Part shown: positions 1-10,980 of the stretch, in pieces
Layout: each line of letters begins with the position of its first letter
How positions within the stretch are numbered: the first letter of the stretch is position 1
Assembly: GCA_029783825.1 (NCBI GenBank)
Contig: JAREIK010012050.1
Span: forward strand, 62,001 to 126,000
Origin: Sapria himalayana
Lineage: Eukaryota > Streptophyta > Magnoliopsida > Malpighiales > Rafflesiaceae
Length of the DNA: 64,000 nucleotides
Reading direction: 5' to 3'
The notes under the pieces: generated by a model
What the model was told of the DNA's origin: nothing
The model's input: only the letters and a program-made list of their open reading frames with translations
The model's database searches: none
Made by a program: the position numbers and the translations under genes

Positions 1-599
1 ATGAAATTTATTATTTATTATTTATTATTTAGGTTATATAGGTTTAATTGTTTAAGTATCTAGGTGGTTTTGGGGTTTAGGTGTCTAGAGATTTAAATGT
101 TTAGGCATTTAGTGCTTTATAAGTTTTATTTAAATAATAAAATAATTAAAAAATTATTTTTGTGATTTTTTATCATTTTTAAAGGTTATAACCTTTGAAA
201 ATATAATAATTTTTAAAATTTTTTTAAATGTAAATATAATATTTAGTTATAATAATCTTAATAATTATGAGACATTTAAATTCAATATAAGTAATTTTAA
301 TGTTAGATATTATAAAATTGATCAAATAATAAATTAATTAACTATTCTTAAAAAGATTGATAACAATTAAAATATAATTACAAAACCTATATATAATGAT
401 TCAAAATCAAAGTAAAACATATTACTAAATAATAATTTTTTGTTTTTAAATTTTTACTTCTTTTTATATGCTTATATTTTTTCTTGATTAAAAATAAATT
501 ATTAAAATTAATGTTGTGTCGCTCATTATTAATTTGTAATTAATATCTCTATAAAAAATAAACTATTAAATAATTAAAATGAATATTTAAAATTATAAT

Positions 600-3260
600 G
601 ATTACAAATTAAAATGAGATTTATGATTTATTATATGTGGTATACCAGTTTAATGGTTTCATTATTTAGGAGTTTTGTCGTTTAGGAGTTTATCAATTTA
701 TGTTTTTAGGTATTTAGTGGTTTATAGGTTTTATTTATATAATAAAAATAAAATTCTTTTTTTTTTGATTTTTTATGATTTTCAATGGTTATAACCTTTA
801 AATATAAAATAATTTTTAAAATTTTTTGAAATGTGAATACTATGCATAATTATATTAATCTTCCTAATTATATATCATATAAATTCAATATAAACAATTT
901 TAATGATACATATTATAATAATGATCAAAAATTAAATTAATAAACTTTTATTAATAAAATAAATATTAATTAAAATATATTTACATAACACAAAATGATT
1001 CAAAATCAAATCAAAATATATTACTAAATAATAATATTTAATTTTTAAATTTGTCCATCTTTTTATAAGCTTATATTTTTTTTGATTAAAAATAAATTAT
1101 TTAAATAATATTTGTCTTACTCGCAATTTATTTTGTAATTAATTGTTCTAAATAATTAAACTATAAATAATTAAAATAAATATTTAAAATTATAATAAAT
1201 AGAAATAAAAATGAGATTTATTATTTATTAAGTAGTATATACATGTTAAAATGTTTATGTATTTAGGGGTTTCGGGAATTATGAGCTTACTAATATAAGT
1301 AAGTAAGCATTTAATGGTCTATAGGTTTTATTTAAAAAATAAAATAACTAAAAATTTATTTATATTATTTTTTCTCATTTTTTAATATTATAATCATTGA
1401 AAATATAATAATTTTTTAAATTTTTTCAAAAGTGAATAAAATATTTATTTATAATAATCATAATAATTATATATCATATAAATTAAATATAAACAATTTA
1501 ATAGATAGATATTCTAATAATTATCAAAAAAATAAATTAAAAATCTATTATGAATATGATTGATATTACTTAAAATATAATATCAAAACCTAAAATGATT
1601 CTAAATCAAAGCAAAATATATTACTAAATAATAATTATTTATTTTAATATTTTTTTTCTTTTTATAAGCTTATCAATTTTTTGATTAAAAATAATTTTTA
1701 TAAATTATATTTTTGACTCATAATTTATTTAATAATTAATACATATATAAAAATAAAAAACTAAACAATCAAAATGAATTTTTTAAATTATAATGAAAAC
1801 AATTAAAAATGAAATTTATTAATTATTATTTAGGGTATACTGATTTAAAGGATTATATTTATAGAGGTATCAGAATTTTGTAGTTTAGTGATTTAAATGA
1901 TTAGGCATTTAGTTGTGTATAGCTTTTATTTAAACATTAGAATAACAAAGAAAGAATATTTTTTTTTTATTTTTTCTAATTTTCATAGGTTATAATCTTA
2001 GAAAATATAATAATTTTAAAATTTTTTTCAAAAGTGAATACAATATTTAGTTATAATAATCATTATAATTATATATCATATAAATTCAATATAAACATTT
2101 TTATTGGTAGATATTCTAATAATGATGAAAAAAAAACTTAGTTATCTATTATTAATAAGATAGATGTCAATTAAAATAAAATTACAAAACCTAAAATTAT
2201 TCACAAGCAAAGCAAAATATATTACTATATAATAATTTTTTGTTTTGAAATTTTTTTTTTTAAAAAAGTTTATCTATAATTTTTTGATGAAAAATAATCT
2301 AAATAAATTATATTAGTGTAACTCATAAATTATTTTGTAATTAATATTTATATAAAAATAAACAAATAAATAATTAAAAATGAATATTTAAAATTATAAT
2401 TAAAAATAATGAGATTTATTATTTATTATTTAGGGTATACCGGTCTAATTTGAATTAGATCTGTCTTAGTAATAATTTATTTTGTAATTAATATTTAAAT
2501 CAAAATAAACTAAAAATTAATTAAAATAAAAATTTAAAATTATACTGAATAAAAATTAAAATGATATTTATGATTTATTATTAATGTACACTAGTTTAAT
2601 GGTTTAAGTATTTATAGGTTTTGTCTTTTAAGAGTTTAGCGATTTAGGTTTTTAGGCATTTAGTGGTTTATTGGTTTTATTTAATCAATAAAATAACAAA
2701 TAAAAATTTGTAATTTTTTCTCATTTTCATAGGTTATAACCTTTGAAAATATAATAATATTTAAAATTTTTTGAAATGTGAATGAAATATTTAGTTATAA
2801 TAATATTAATAATTATATATGATATAAATTTAATATAAATAATTTTATTGATAGACATTATAATAATGATCAAAAATTAAATTAATAAACTATTAATAAT
2901 AAGATAGATATTAATTATAAAATATTTACAAAACCCAAATTCATTCAAAATTAAAGTAAAAAATATTATTGGATAATAATTTTTAATTTTTAAATTTTTA
3001 GATCTTTTATAAGCGTATATTTTTTTTATTAAAAATAAATTATTTAAATTATATTTGTCGCACTCAACATTTAATTTATAATAAATATTTCTATAAAAAT
3101 AAACTAATAAATAATTAAAATGAATATATAAACTATAATAAATAGAAATTAAAATTAGATTTATTAATTATTATGTATTATATAGCGGTTTAATTTAGGT
3201 ATTACAGGGTTTAGGTGTTTACTAATTTAATTGTGTATGCATTTAGTGATTTATAGGTTT
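600..3260 (-). repeat. Higher-order module X-Q-P-t-Z-N (minus copy 1)
   Basis: Six recognisable box subtypes appear in the order X, Q, P, t, Z, N when read left to right. This is the reverse of the N-Z-t-P-Q-X order seen at 17,560-20,190 and 53,310-55,930. The distance from the X box to the N box is about 2.54 kb, matching 2.53 kb in the plus copies. Q is marked by a GCTTACT/AGTAAGC hairpin at 1,285-1,308. P is marked by a run reading ATAGATAATCCTTT on the sense strand. t is marked by the box joined to ATCTAATTTAAATTA. Confidence 0.82.
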
Positions 3261-3306
3261 TATTTAAAAGAAAAAATAAAAAAACATTTATTTTTATTAT
3301 TTTTTG

Positions 3307-3342
3307 ATATTTTCAAAGGTTATATATAACCTTTGAAAATAT
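3307..3342. repeat. 36-bp perfect palindrome with expanded TATATA centre
   Basis: The two halves are exact reverse complements, each carrying ATATTTTCAAAGG. The centre reads TTATATATAA where most monomers have TTATAA. It is the monomer palindrome found once per full unit. Here the 2-bp-step growth at the centre leaves symmetry intact. Confidence 0.93.
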
Positions 3343-3775
3343 AATAATTTTTTAATTTTTTTCAAAAGTGAATTCAATATTTAGTTATAATAATCAATAT
3401 ATTTATATATTATATTTCTACATAAACAAATTTAGTGATAAATATTCTAATAATGATCAAAAAATAAATTAATAATATATTATTAATAAGATAGATATCA
3501 ATTAAAATATAATTACAAAACATAAAATGATTCATAACCAAATGAAAATATATTATTATATAATAATTTTTTGTTTTGAAATTTTTTTTTATTTTAAAAT
3601 GTATCTATATTTTTTTGATTAAAAATAATTTACATAAATTATATTTGTCTAACTCATAATTTATTTTTTAATTAATATTTATATAAAAATAAAAAATTAA
3701 TAATTAAAATGAATATTTAAAATATAATGAAAAAAAATATGATTTATTATTTATTATTTAGGGTATACTAGTTTA

Positions 3776-5480
3776 ATTTAAGTTATCATTTTTAAAGATA
3801 AGTTTATTTATTCTTCATCATAAAAATATAGATAAACCTTTTAAAATAAAAAAAATTTCAAAACAAAAAATTATTATATAGTAATATATTTTACTTCGCT
3901 TCTGAATCATTTTATAGTTTTTAATTATATTTTAATTGATATCTATCTTATTAATTATAGATTATTAATTTATTTTTTGATCATTATTAGAATATTTTTC
4001 AATAAAAATGTTTATATTCAATTTATATGATATATAAATATAAATATTATTATAACTAAATATAGTATTCACTTTTTGTAAAAAATCATAAAATTATTAT
4101 ATTTTTAAAGGTTATCATCTTTGAAAATGTGAAAAAATATCAAAAATAATTTTATTGTTATTTCATTGTTTAAATAAAACCATTAAATCACTAAATTGCT
4201 AAACACTTAAATCACTAAACTACAAAATCCCAATACCCCAATACCCCTATATAGATAATCCTTTAAACATGTATACCCTAAATAATTATTAATAAATCTC
4301 ATTTTTATTTGTTTTCATTATAATTTAAAAAATTTATTTTGTTTGTTAAGTTATATATATATATATTAATTATAAAATAAATTATTAGTTAAAAATATAA
4401 TTTATAAGAATAATTTTTCATCAAAAAATTGATAAGCCTATAAAAAGAATAAAAATTTAAAAAAATTTAAAAAAATTTAATTATTATTAAGTAATATATT
4501 TTGCTTTGTTTTTGAATCATTTTAGGTTTTGATATTTTATTTTAAGTAATATCAATCTTATTCATAATAAATTTTTAATTTATTTTTTGATAACTATTAG
4601 AATATCTATCAATAAAATTGTTTATATTTAATTTATATGATATATAATTATTATGATTATTATAAATAAATATAGTATTCACTTTTAAAAATAATTTAAA
4701 AATTATTATATTTTCAAATGTTATAATTTTAAAAAATGAGAAAGAATACAAAAAATAAATTTTTTGTTATTTCTTTTTTAAATAAAACCTATAGACCACT
4801 AAATGTTTACTTACTTAAATCAGTAGCTCATAACACCCAAAACCCCTAAATACATAAACCTTATAACAGCTGTATACTACCTAATAAATAATAAATCTCA
4901 TTTTTATTTCTATTTATTATAATTTTAAATATTCATTTTAATTATTTATATTTTACTTTTTTAGAAAAATTAATTACAAAATAAATTACGATGGAGATAG
5001 ATATTATAAATATATAATTTATTTTTAATCATAAAAAAATATAAGCTTATAAAAAGATGGAAAAATTTAAAAATTAAATATTATTATTTAGTAATATATT
5101 TTTATTTGATTTTGAATCATTTTTGTTATTTAAATATATTTTAATTAATATTTATATTATTAATAATAGTTTATTAATTTAATTTTTGATCATTATAATA
5201 ATATCTATCATTAAAATTATTTATATAGAATTTATATGATATATAATTAATAAGATTAATATAATTATACTTGGTATTCACATTTCAAAAGATTTTAAAA
5301 ATTATTTTATTTTTAAAGGTTTATAATATTTCAAAATCTAAAAAAAATCAAAAAAAAATTATTTTTATTATATAAATAAAACCTATATACGACTAAATGC
5401 CTAAAAAGATAAATTTCTAAACTCCTAAACAACAAAACCCCTAAATAATCGATATATTAAACAAATATACTATATATAAT
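3776..5480 (+). repeat. Start of plus block: monomers P, Q and an X-like unit
   Basis: After the flip near 3,775 the array reads in plus sense. A body of about 400 bp leads to a P box at about 4,177, a Q box at about 4,785 and an X-like box at about 5,383. The last runs directly into the LTR-like insert. The same P-Q-X series with an LTR-like insert at the same point recurs at 36,901-38,205, which indicates segmental duplication. No gene is present. Confidence 0.85.
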
Positions 5481-5838
5481 TGTTGGGCAATTGTGCTTCC
5501 ACAGTAGTGAGATTGAGATACAGAAACACAGAAACAATAGAAAACATGCAATATATATATCACAATTCAGCAACCATCAATGATAGAATCATAAAACGAG
5601 AAATAAACACCGAAAATAACGTGGTTCGCTAGTCGCTCAGTACGACTAGCTAAATTCACCAGAAATTGCTTTTTCATTATAGATTAAAGCAACAGAAAAA
5701 TCTTACAATATGCAGCACACTAAATAGTCATGCTATATTACACAGAGAGAAGAGAGAGAGACGATAAATAGTTCCACGGGTCCAAAAATAGCCACCAAAA
5801 ATAAAATTATAAAACATTTTATATTAAAATTTCTCATT
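5481..5838 (+). mobile_element. LTR-like fragment A (probable Ty1-copia LTR, degraded)
   Basis: Composition changes abruptly from satellite to about 60-65% A+T. The segment opens with TGTTGGGCAATTGTG, a typical LTR-type TG start. It contains AACGTGGTTCG followed by an 8-bp stem-loop and a GA-rich run near 5,742-5,761, as seen in many plant copia LTRs. It ends at about 5,838, where satellite of the t type resumes, so its 3' part is missing. There are no coding domains, primer-binding site or clear target duplication. The family assignment comes from motif style only; a relic of another repeat is possible. Confidence 0.55.
5628..5650 (+). other. Stem-loop in LTR fragment A
   Basis: The 8-bp arms GCTAGTCG and CGACTAGC flank a 7-nt loop. 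The sequence lies immediately after the ACGTGGTTCG motif. The same stem-loop is intact in LTR fragment B at 38,312-38,334, although neighbouring bases differ. Confidence 0.8.
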
Positions 5839-6207
5839 TTTAAATTAGTAAGATAGCTCTAATTTAAATTAGACCGGTATACCCTAAATAATAAATAATA
5901 AATCTCATTTTTTTATTTTTATTTTAATATATTCATTTTAATTATTTATTTGTCTATTTTTATATAAATATTAATTCCAAAATAATTTATGAGTTACACA
6001 AATATAATTTATATAAATTATTTTTCATCAAAAAATTATAGAAAAACTTTTTAAAAGAAAAAAAAATTTCAAAACAAAAAATTATTGTATAGTAATATAT
6101 TTTGCTTTGCTTCTGAATCATTTTAGGTTTTGTAATTATATTTTAATTGATATATATCTTATTAATAATAGATTATTAAGTTATTTTTTCATCATTATTA
6201 AATACCT
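5839..6207 (+). repeat. t unit plus truncated satellite monomer
   Basis: This begins with the t signature: CTCTAATTTAAATTAGAC joined to CGGTATACCC near 5,875. A normal body follows. The monomer is cut at about 6,190-6,207, where TTTTTTCATCATTATT is joined directly to a U-type box, removing the palindrome and about 200 bp. It marks a deletion between two monomers. Confidence 0.75.
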
Positions 6208-8060
6208 ATACACATAAATCTCTAAGCTCCTAAACCTCTAAGACTCTAAATACTTAAACCTTTAAACTTGTAAACATTAAATATAATTTAAATAATTTAT
6301 TGAAATATTAATTACAAAATAAATTATGAGTGATACAAATATAATTTAAATAATTTATTTTTTATCAAAAAAATATATAATCTTATAAAATGAGGCAAAA
6401 AATAAAAAAAATTATTATTTAGTACTAAATTTACTTTGATTTTTAATCATTTTAGTTTTTGTAATTAAATTTTAATTTATATCTATCATATTAATAATAG
6501 TTTATTAATTTTTTTTTTGATAATTGATATTATATCTATCAATAAAATTGTTTATATTTAGTTTATATTATATATTGTTATAATAATTATTATTACTAAA
6601 TATTGTATACACATTTTTAAAAAATTTTAAAATTATTATAATCTTTGATAATTTATTTGTTAATCTTTGATAATCTTTGATAATTTTAAAAAATATCAAA
6701 AATAATTTATTTGTTATTTCATTGTTTAAATAAAACCTATAAATCACTAATTGCCTAAATACTTAAATGAATAACTTCTAAATCTCGAAAACCCGAAATA
6801 AATAATATATTTAATCAGACATATCCTTAATAATAAACAATAAATCTATTTTTATTTTTTTCATTATAATTTTAAATATTCATTTTAATTATTTATTTGT
6901 TTATTTTTATATAAATAATAATTACAAAATAAATAATGAGTTAGACAATTATATTTTATATAAATTATTTTTCATCAAAAAAATATAGATAAACTTATTA
7001 AAAGAAAAAAAATTAAAAACAAAAAATTATTATATAATAATATAATTTGCTTTGCCTCTGAATCATTATTGGTTTTGTAAATATATTTTAATTGATATAT
7101 ATCTTATTAATAATAGATTATTAATTTATTTTTTGTTCATTATTAGAATATTTATCAATAAAATTCTTTATATTGAATTTATATGATATATAAATATAAT
7201 GATTATTATAACTAAAAATTGAATTCACTTTTGAAAAAAAATTTAAAATTATCATATTTTGAAAGGTTATAACATTTGAAAATGTGAAAAAATAAAAAAA
7301 TTTTTTTTTTGATATTTTATCGTTTAAATAAAACCTATAAACCACTAAATTCCTAAACACATAAATCAATAACTCCTAAATCTCTAAAACCCTAAATAAT
7401 AAATAATAATCCTTTTAAACCGGTAACCCTAAATAATAAATCTCAGTATTATTTTTATCATTATAATTTTAAATAATCATTTTAATTATTTATTTGTTTA
7501 TTTTTATATAAATATTAATTACAAAATAAATTATAAGTTATAAAAATATAATTTATATAAAAATAATTTATTTTAAAAGAAAAAATATTTCAAAACAACA
7601 AATTATTATATAGTAATATATTTTTCTTTCTTCTGAATCATTTTTATATAGTAATATATTTTTTATCTAGATATTATTTTTTAGTAATATATTTTGATTT
7701 GATTTTGAATCATTGTGTTATTTAAATATATTTTAATTATTATTTATATTATTAATAATAGTTTATTAATTTAATTTTTGATCATTATTATAATATCTAT
7801 AATTAAAATTGTTTATATTGAATTTATATGATATATAATTAGTAAGATTAATATAATTATACATAGTATTCACATTTCAAAAAATTTTAAAAATTATTTT
7901 ATGTTTAAATGTTATAACCTTTGAAAATCAGAAAAAATCTAAAAAGAATTTTTTTATATTTTTATTATATAAATAAAATAAATAAATCACTAAATGCCTA
8001 AAAACATAAATTGATAAACTTCTAAATGACTAAACTCTTAAATAATCAAACCATTAAACT
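6208..8060 (+). repeat. Higher-order module U-V-W-X, copy 1
   Basis: The boxes are U (6,208, with AAACATTAAATATAATT), V (6,735, with GAATAACTTCTAAATCTCG), W (7,335) and X (7,985). The same order with the same peculiarities recurs at about 12,050-13,900, and in part at 50,445-51,640. V lacks a normal palindrome: at 6,639-6,690 the motif ATCTTTGATAA is repeated instead. No gene is present. Confidence 0.82.
7611..7705 (+). repeat. Internal triplication of TAGTAATATATTTT between W and X
   Basis: The motif TAGTAATATATTTT, normally once per monomer, occurs at 7,611, 7,649 and 7,682. The first and third copies are followed by a GAATCAT motif. This lengthens the W-X interval to about 650 bp. The same rearrangement is seen at 13,451-13,530 and 51,850-51,945, so it predates the duplication of the module. 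Confidence 0.82.
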
Positions 8061-9420
8061 AGTATACCACATATAATAAATCATAAATCTCATTTTAATT
8101 TGTATTCACTATAATTTTAAATATTCATTTTAATTATTTATTAGTTTATTTTTTATAGAAATATGAATTACAAAATAAATAATAAGTTAGACAAATATAA
8201 TTTTAATAATTTATTTTTAATCAAAAAAAAAATAAGCTTATAAAAAGAAGTAAAGATTTAAAAACAAAAAATTAATATGTAGTAATATATTTTACTTTGA
8301 TTTTGAATCATTATATATAGGTTTTGCTATTATATTTTAATTGTTATCAATCTTATTAAGAATAGTTTATTAATTTATTATTTAGTCAATTTTATAATAT
8401 ATAATAATAAAATTACTTATATTGAATTTAAATGTCTTATAATTATTAAGATTATTATAACTAAATATTATATTTACATTTGAAAAAATGTAAAAAATAT
8501 TATATTTTCAAAGGTTATAACCTTTGAAAAAGTGAGAAATATTAAAAATTATTTTTTTGTTATTTCATTGTTTAAATAAATCCTAAAAACAACTAAATGA
8601 TTAAACACTTAAATCAATAACTCCTAAATCTCTATAATCCTAAAAAGATAAGATTTTTAAACTAGTATACCCTAAATAATATAAATAAATCTCAATATTA
8701 TTGGTTTCCTTATAATTTAAAATATTCATTTTAATTATTTATTAGTTTATTTTTATAGAAATTTCTATTGCAAAATAAATTATAAGTGCAACACATATAA
8801 TTAAAATAATTTATTTTTTTTTCAAAAAAAAATATATACGCTTTTAAAAAAAGTATAAAAGAAGTATTATTAAAAATTAAAAATTAATATCAACTAATAT
8901 ATTTTACTTTAATTTTGAATCAATTTGGGTTTTGTAAATATTTTTTTAATTAAAATCTATCTTATTATAAATAGTTTATTAATTTAATTTATGATCTTTA
9001 TTAAAATATCTATCAATAAAATTGTTTATATTTATTTTATATGATATAGACTTATTAAAATTATTATAACTAAATATTGTATTCTAATTTCAAAAAATTT
9101 TAAAGATTATTAAATTTTCAAAGGTTATAACTTATGATAATGAGAAAAAATTTCAAATTTTTTATTGTTTAAATAAAACCTATAAACCACTAAATGCCTA
9201 AAAACATAAATCGCTAAACTCCTAAATGACAAAACCATAAAATATTCAAACCATTTAACTTGTATACATTAATAATAAATCATAAATCTCATTTTAATTT
9301 TTATTCAGCATAAATTTAAATATTTATTTTAATTATTTATCAGTTTAATTTTATAGAAATATTAATTACAAAATAAATTATTAGTGAGACATATATAACT
9401 TAAATTAAACCGGTATACCC
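8061..9420 (+). repeat. Satellite monomers Y, Z and t
   Basis: This holds a Y box at about 8,580 and a Z box at about 9,177. The Z box is followed by the Z-specific ATTTTTATTCAGCATAA sequence and then, about 150 bp on, the truncated unit t near 9,390. A palindrome lies near 8,509-8,535. Z followed at once by t is a constant pairing across the window. Confidence 0.8.
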
Positions 9421-10980
9421 TAAATAATAAATAATAAAGCTCATTTTTTTCATTATAATTTTAAATATTCATTGTAATTATTAATTTTTTATTTTTATAT
9501 AAATATTAATTTAAAAATAAATTATGAGTTACACAAATAAGATTTATGTAAATTATTTTTAATCAAAAAAATATAGATAAACTTTTTAAAATAAAAAAAA
9601 ATTCAAAACAAAAAATTATTATATAGTAATATATTTTGCTTTCCTTATGAATCATTTTAAGTTTTGTAATTATATTTTAATTGATATCTATCTTATTTAT
9701 AATAGAGTATTAATTTATTTTTTCATCATTATTAGAATATTTATCACTAAAATTGTTTATGTTGAATTTATATGATATATAAATATAATTAATATTATAA
9801 CTAAATATTGAATTTACTTTTGAAAAAAATTTAAAAATTATTATATTTTCAAAGGTTATAACCTTTGAAAATATCAAAAAACAATAAAAATAAATGTTTT
9901 GTTATTTTATTTTTTAAATAAAACCTATAAACTACTAAATGCATACACATTTATTATAGTTTTAAATATTCATTTTAGTTTTTTATTAGTTATTTTTTAT
10001 AGAAATATTTTATATAAAATAAATTATGAGTACGACAAATATAATTTAAATAATTTATTTTTTATAAAAAAATATATATACGATTATAAAAGAAGAAAAA
10101 ATTAAAAAATTAAAAATTATTATCTATTAATATATTTTACTTTAATTTTGAATAGATTTGGGTTTTGTAAATATTTTTTAATTAATATCTATCTTATTAT
10201 TAGTAGTTTATTTATTTAATTTTTGATCATTATTACAATATCTATCAATAAAATTATTTATATTGAATTTATATCATAATTAATTACTAATATTATTATA
10301 ACTAAATATTGTATTCACATTTCAAAAAAAATTAAAATTATTATACTTTCAAAGATTATAACCTTTGAAAATATCAAAAAATAATAAAAATAAATTTTTT
10401 GTTATTTTATTTTTTAAATAAAACCTATAAACCACTAAATGCATACACAATTAAATCAGTATACTTTTAAACCTTGTATTACCTGAATACATACACCATT
10501 AAATCACAATATAATACATAATAATTAATAAATCTATTTTTTATTTCTATTTATTATAATTTTAAATATTCATTGAATTATTTATTAGTTTATTTTTCTA
10601 TAAATATTTATTACAAAATAAATTATGAGTAAGACAAATATAATTTAAATAATTTATTTTTAATCAAAAAATATATATACGCTTATAAAAGAAGTAAAAT
10701 TTAAAAATTAAGAATTATTATTTATTAATTTATTTTACTTTAATTTTGAATCAATTTGGGTTTTGTAAAAATTTTTTAATGAATATCTATCTAATTATTA
10801 ATAGTTTATTAATTTAATTTTTGATCATTATTATAATAATTATTAATAAAATTATTTATATTGAATTTATATGATGTATGATTATTAATAATATTATAAC
10901 TAAATATTGTATTCACATTTCAAAAAATTTTAAATCTCAAAACCATTAAATTGGTGTACATTAATAATAAATCATAAATC
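9421..10980 (+). repeat. Module N-N-truncated Z, copy 1
   Basis: Two N-type boxes (starting with GCATACACA) lie near 9,920 and 10,425. The first is itself shortened at about 9,950. They are followed by a Z unit that lacks its palindrome and most of its box: TTTTAAATCTCAAAACC spans the deletion near 10,925. The same deletion joint recurs at 49,320, so 9.4-13.9 kb and 47.9-51.6 kb are related segments about 38.4 kb apart. Confidence 0.82.
9843..9874. repeat. 32-bp perfect monomer palindrome
   Basis: Each arm reads ATATTTTCAAAGGTTA to the centre and is exactly mirrored. It is an undamaged example of the once-per-monomer dyad, about 60-70 bp before the next 8-bp-periodic box. Confidence 0.95.

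Larger units (their letters stand above)
1..3775 (-). repeat. AT-rich satellite array, orientation block 1 (minus)
   Basis: Tandem copies of the ~590 bp satellite monomer, with the TTTAG-rich side of the box on the given strand. Boxes start near 46, 645, 1,240, 1,850, 2,435, 2,580, 3,180 and 3,765. Each is followed on this strand by the AGGTTATAACCT palindrome and a long AT-rich body. No reading frame of plausible gene quality is present. The block ends where the orientation flips, close to 3,775. Confidence 0.93.
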
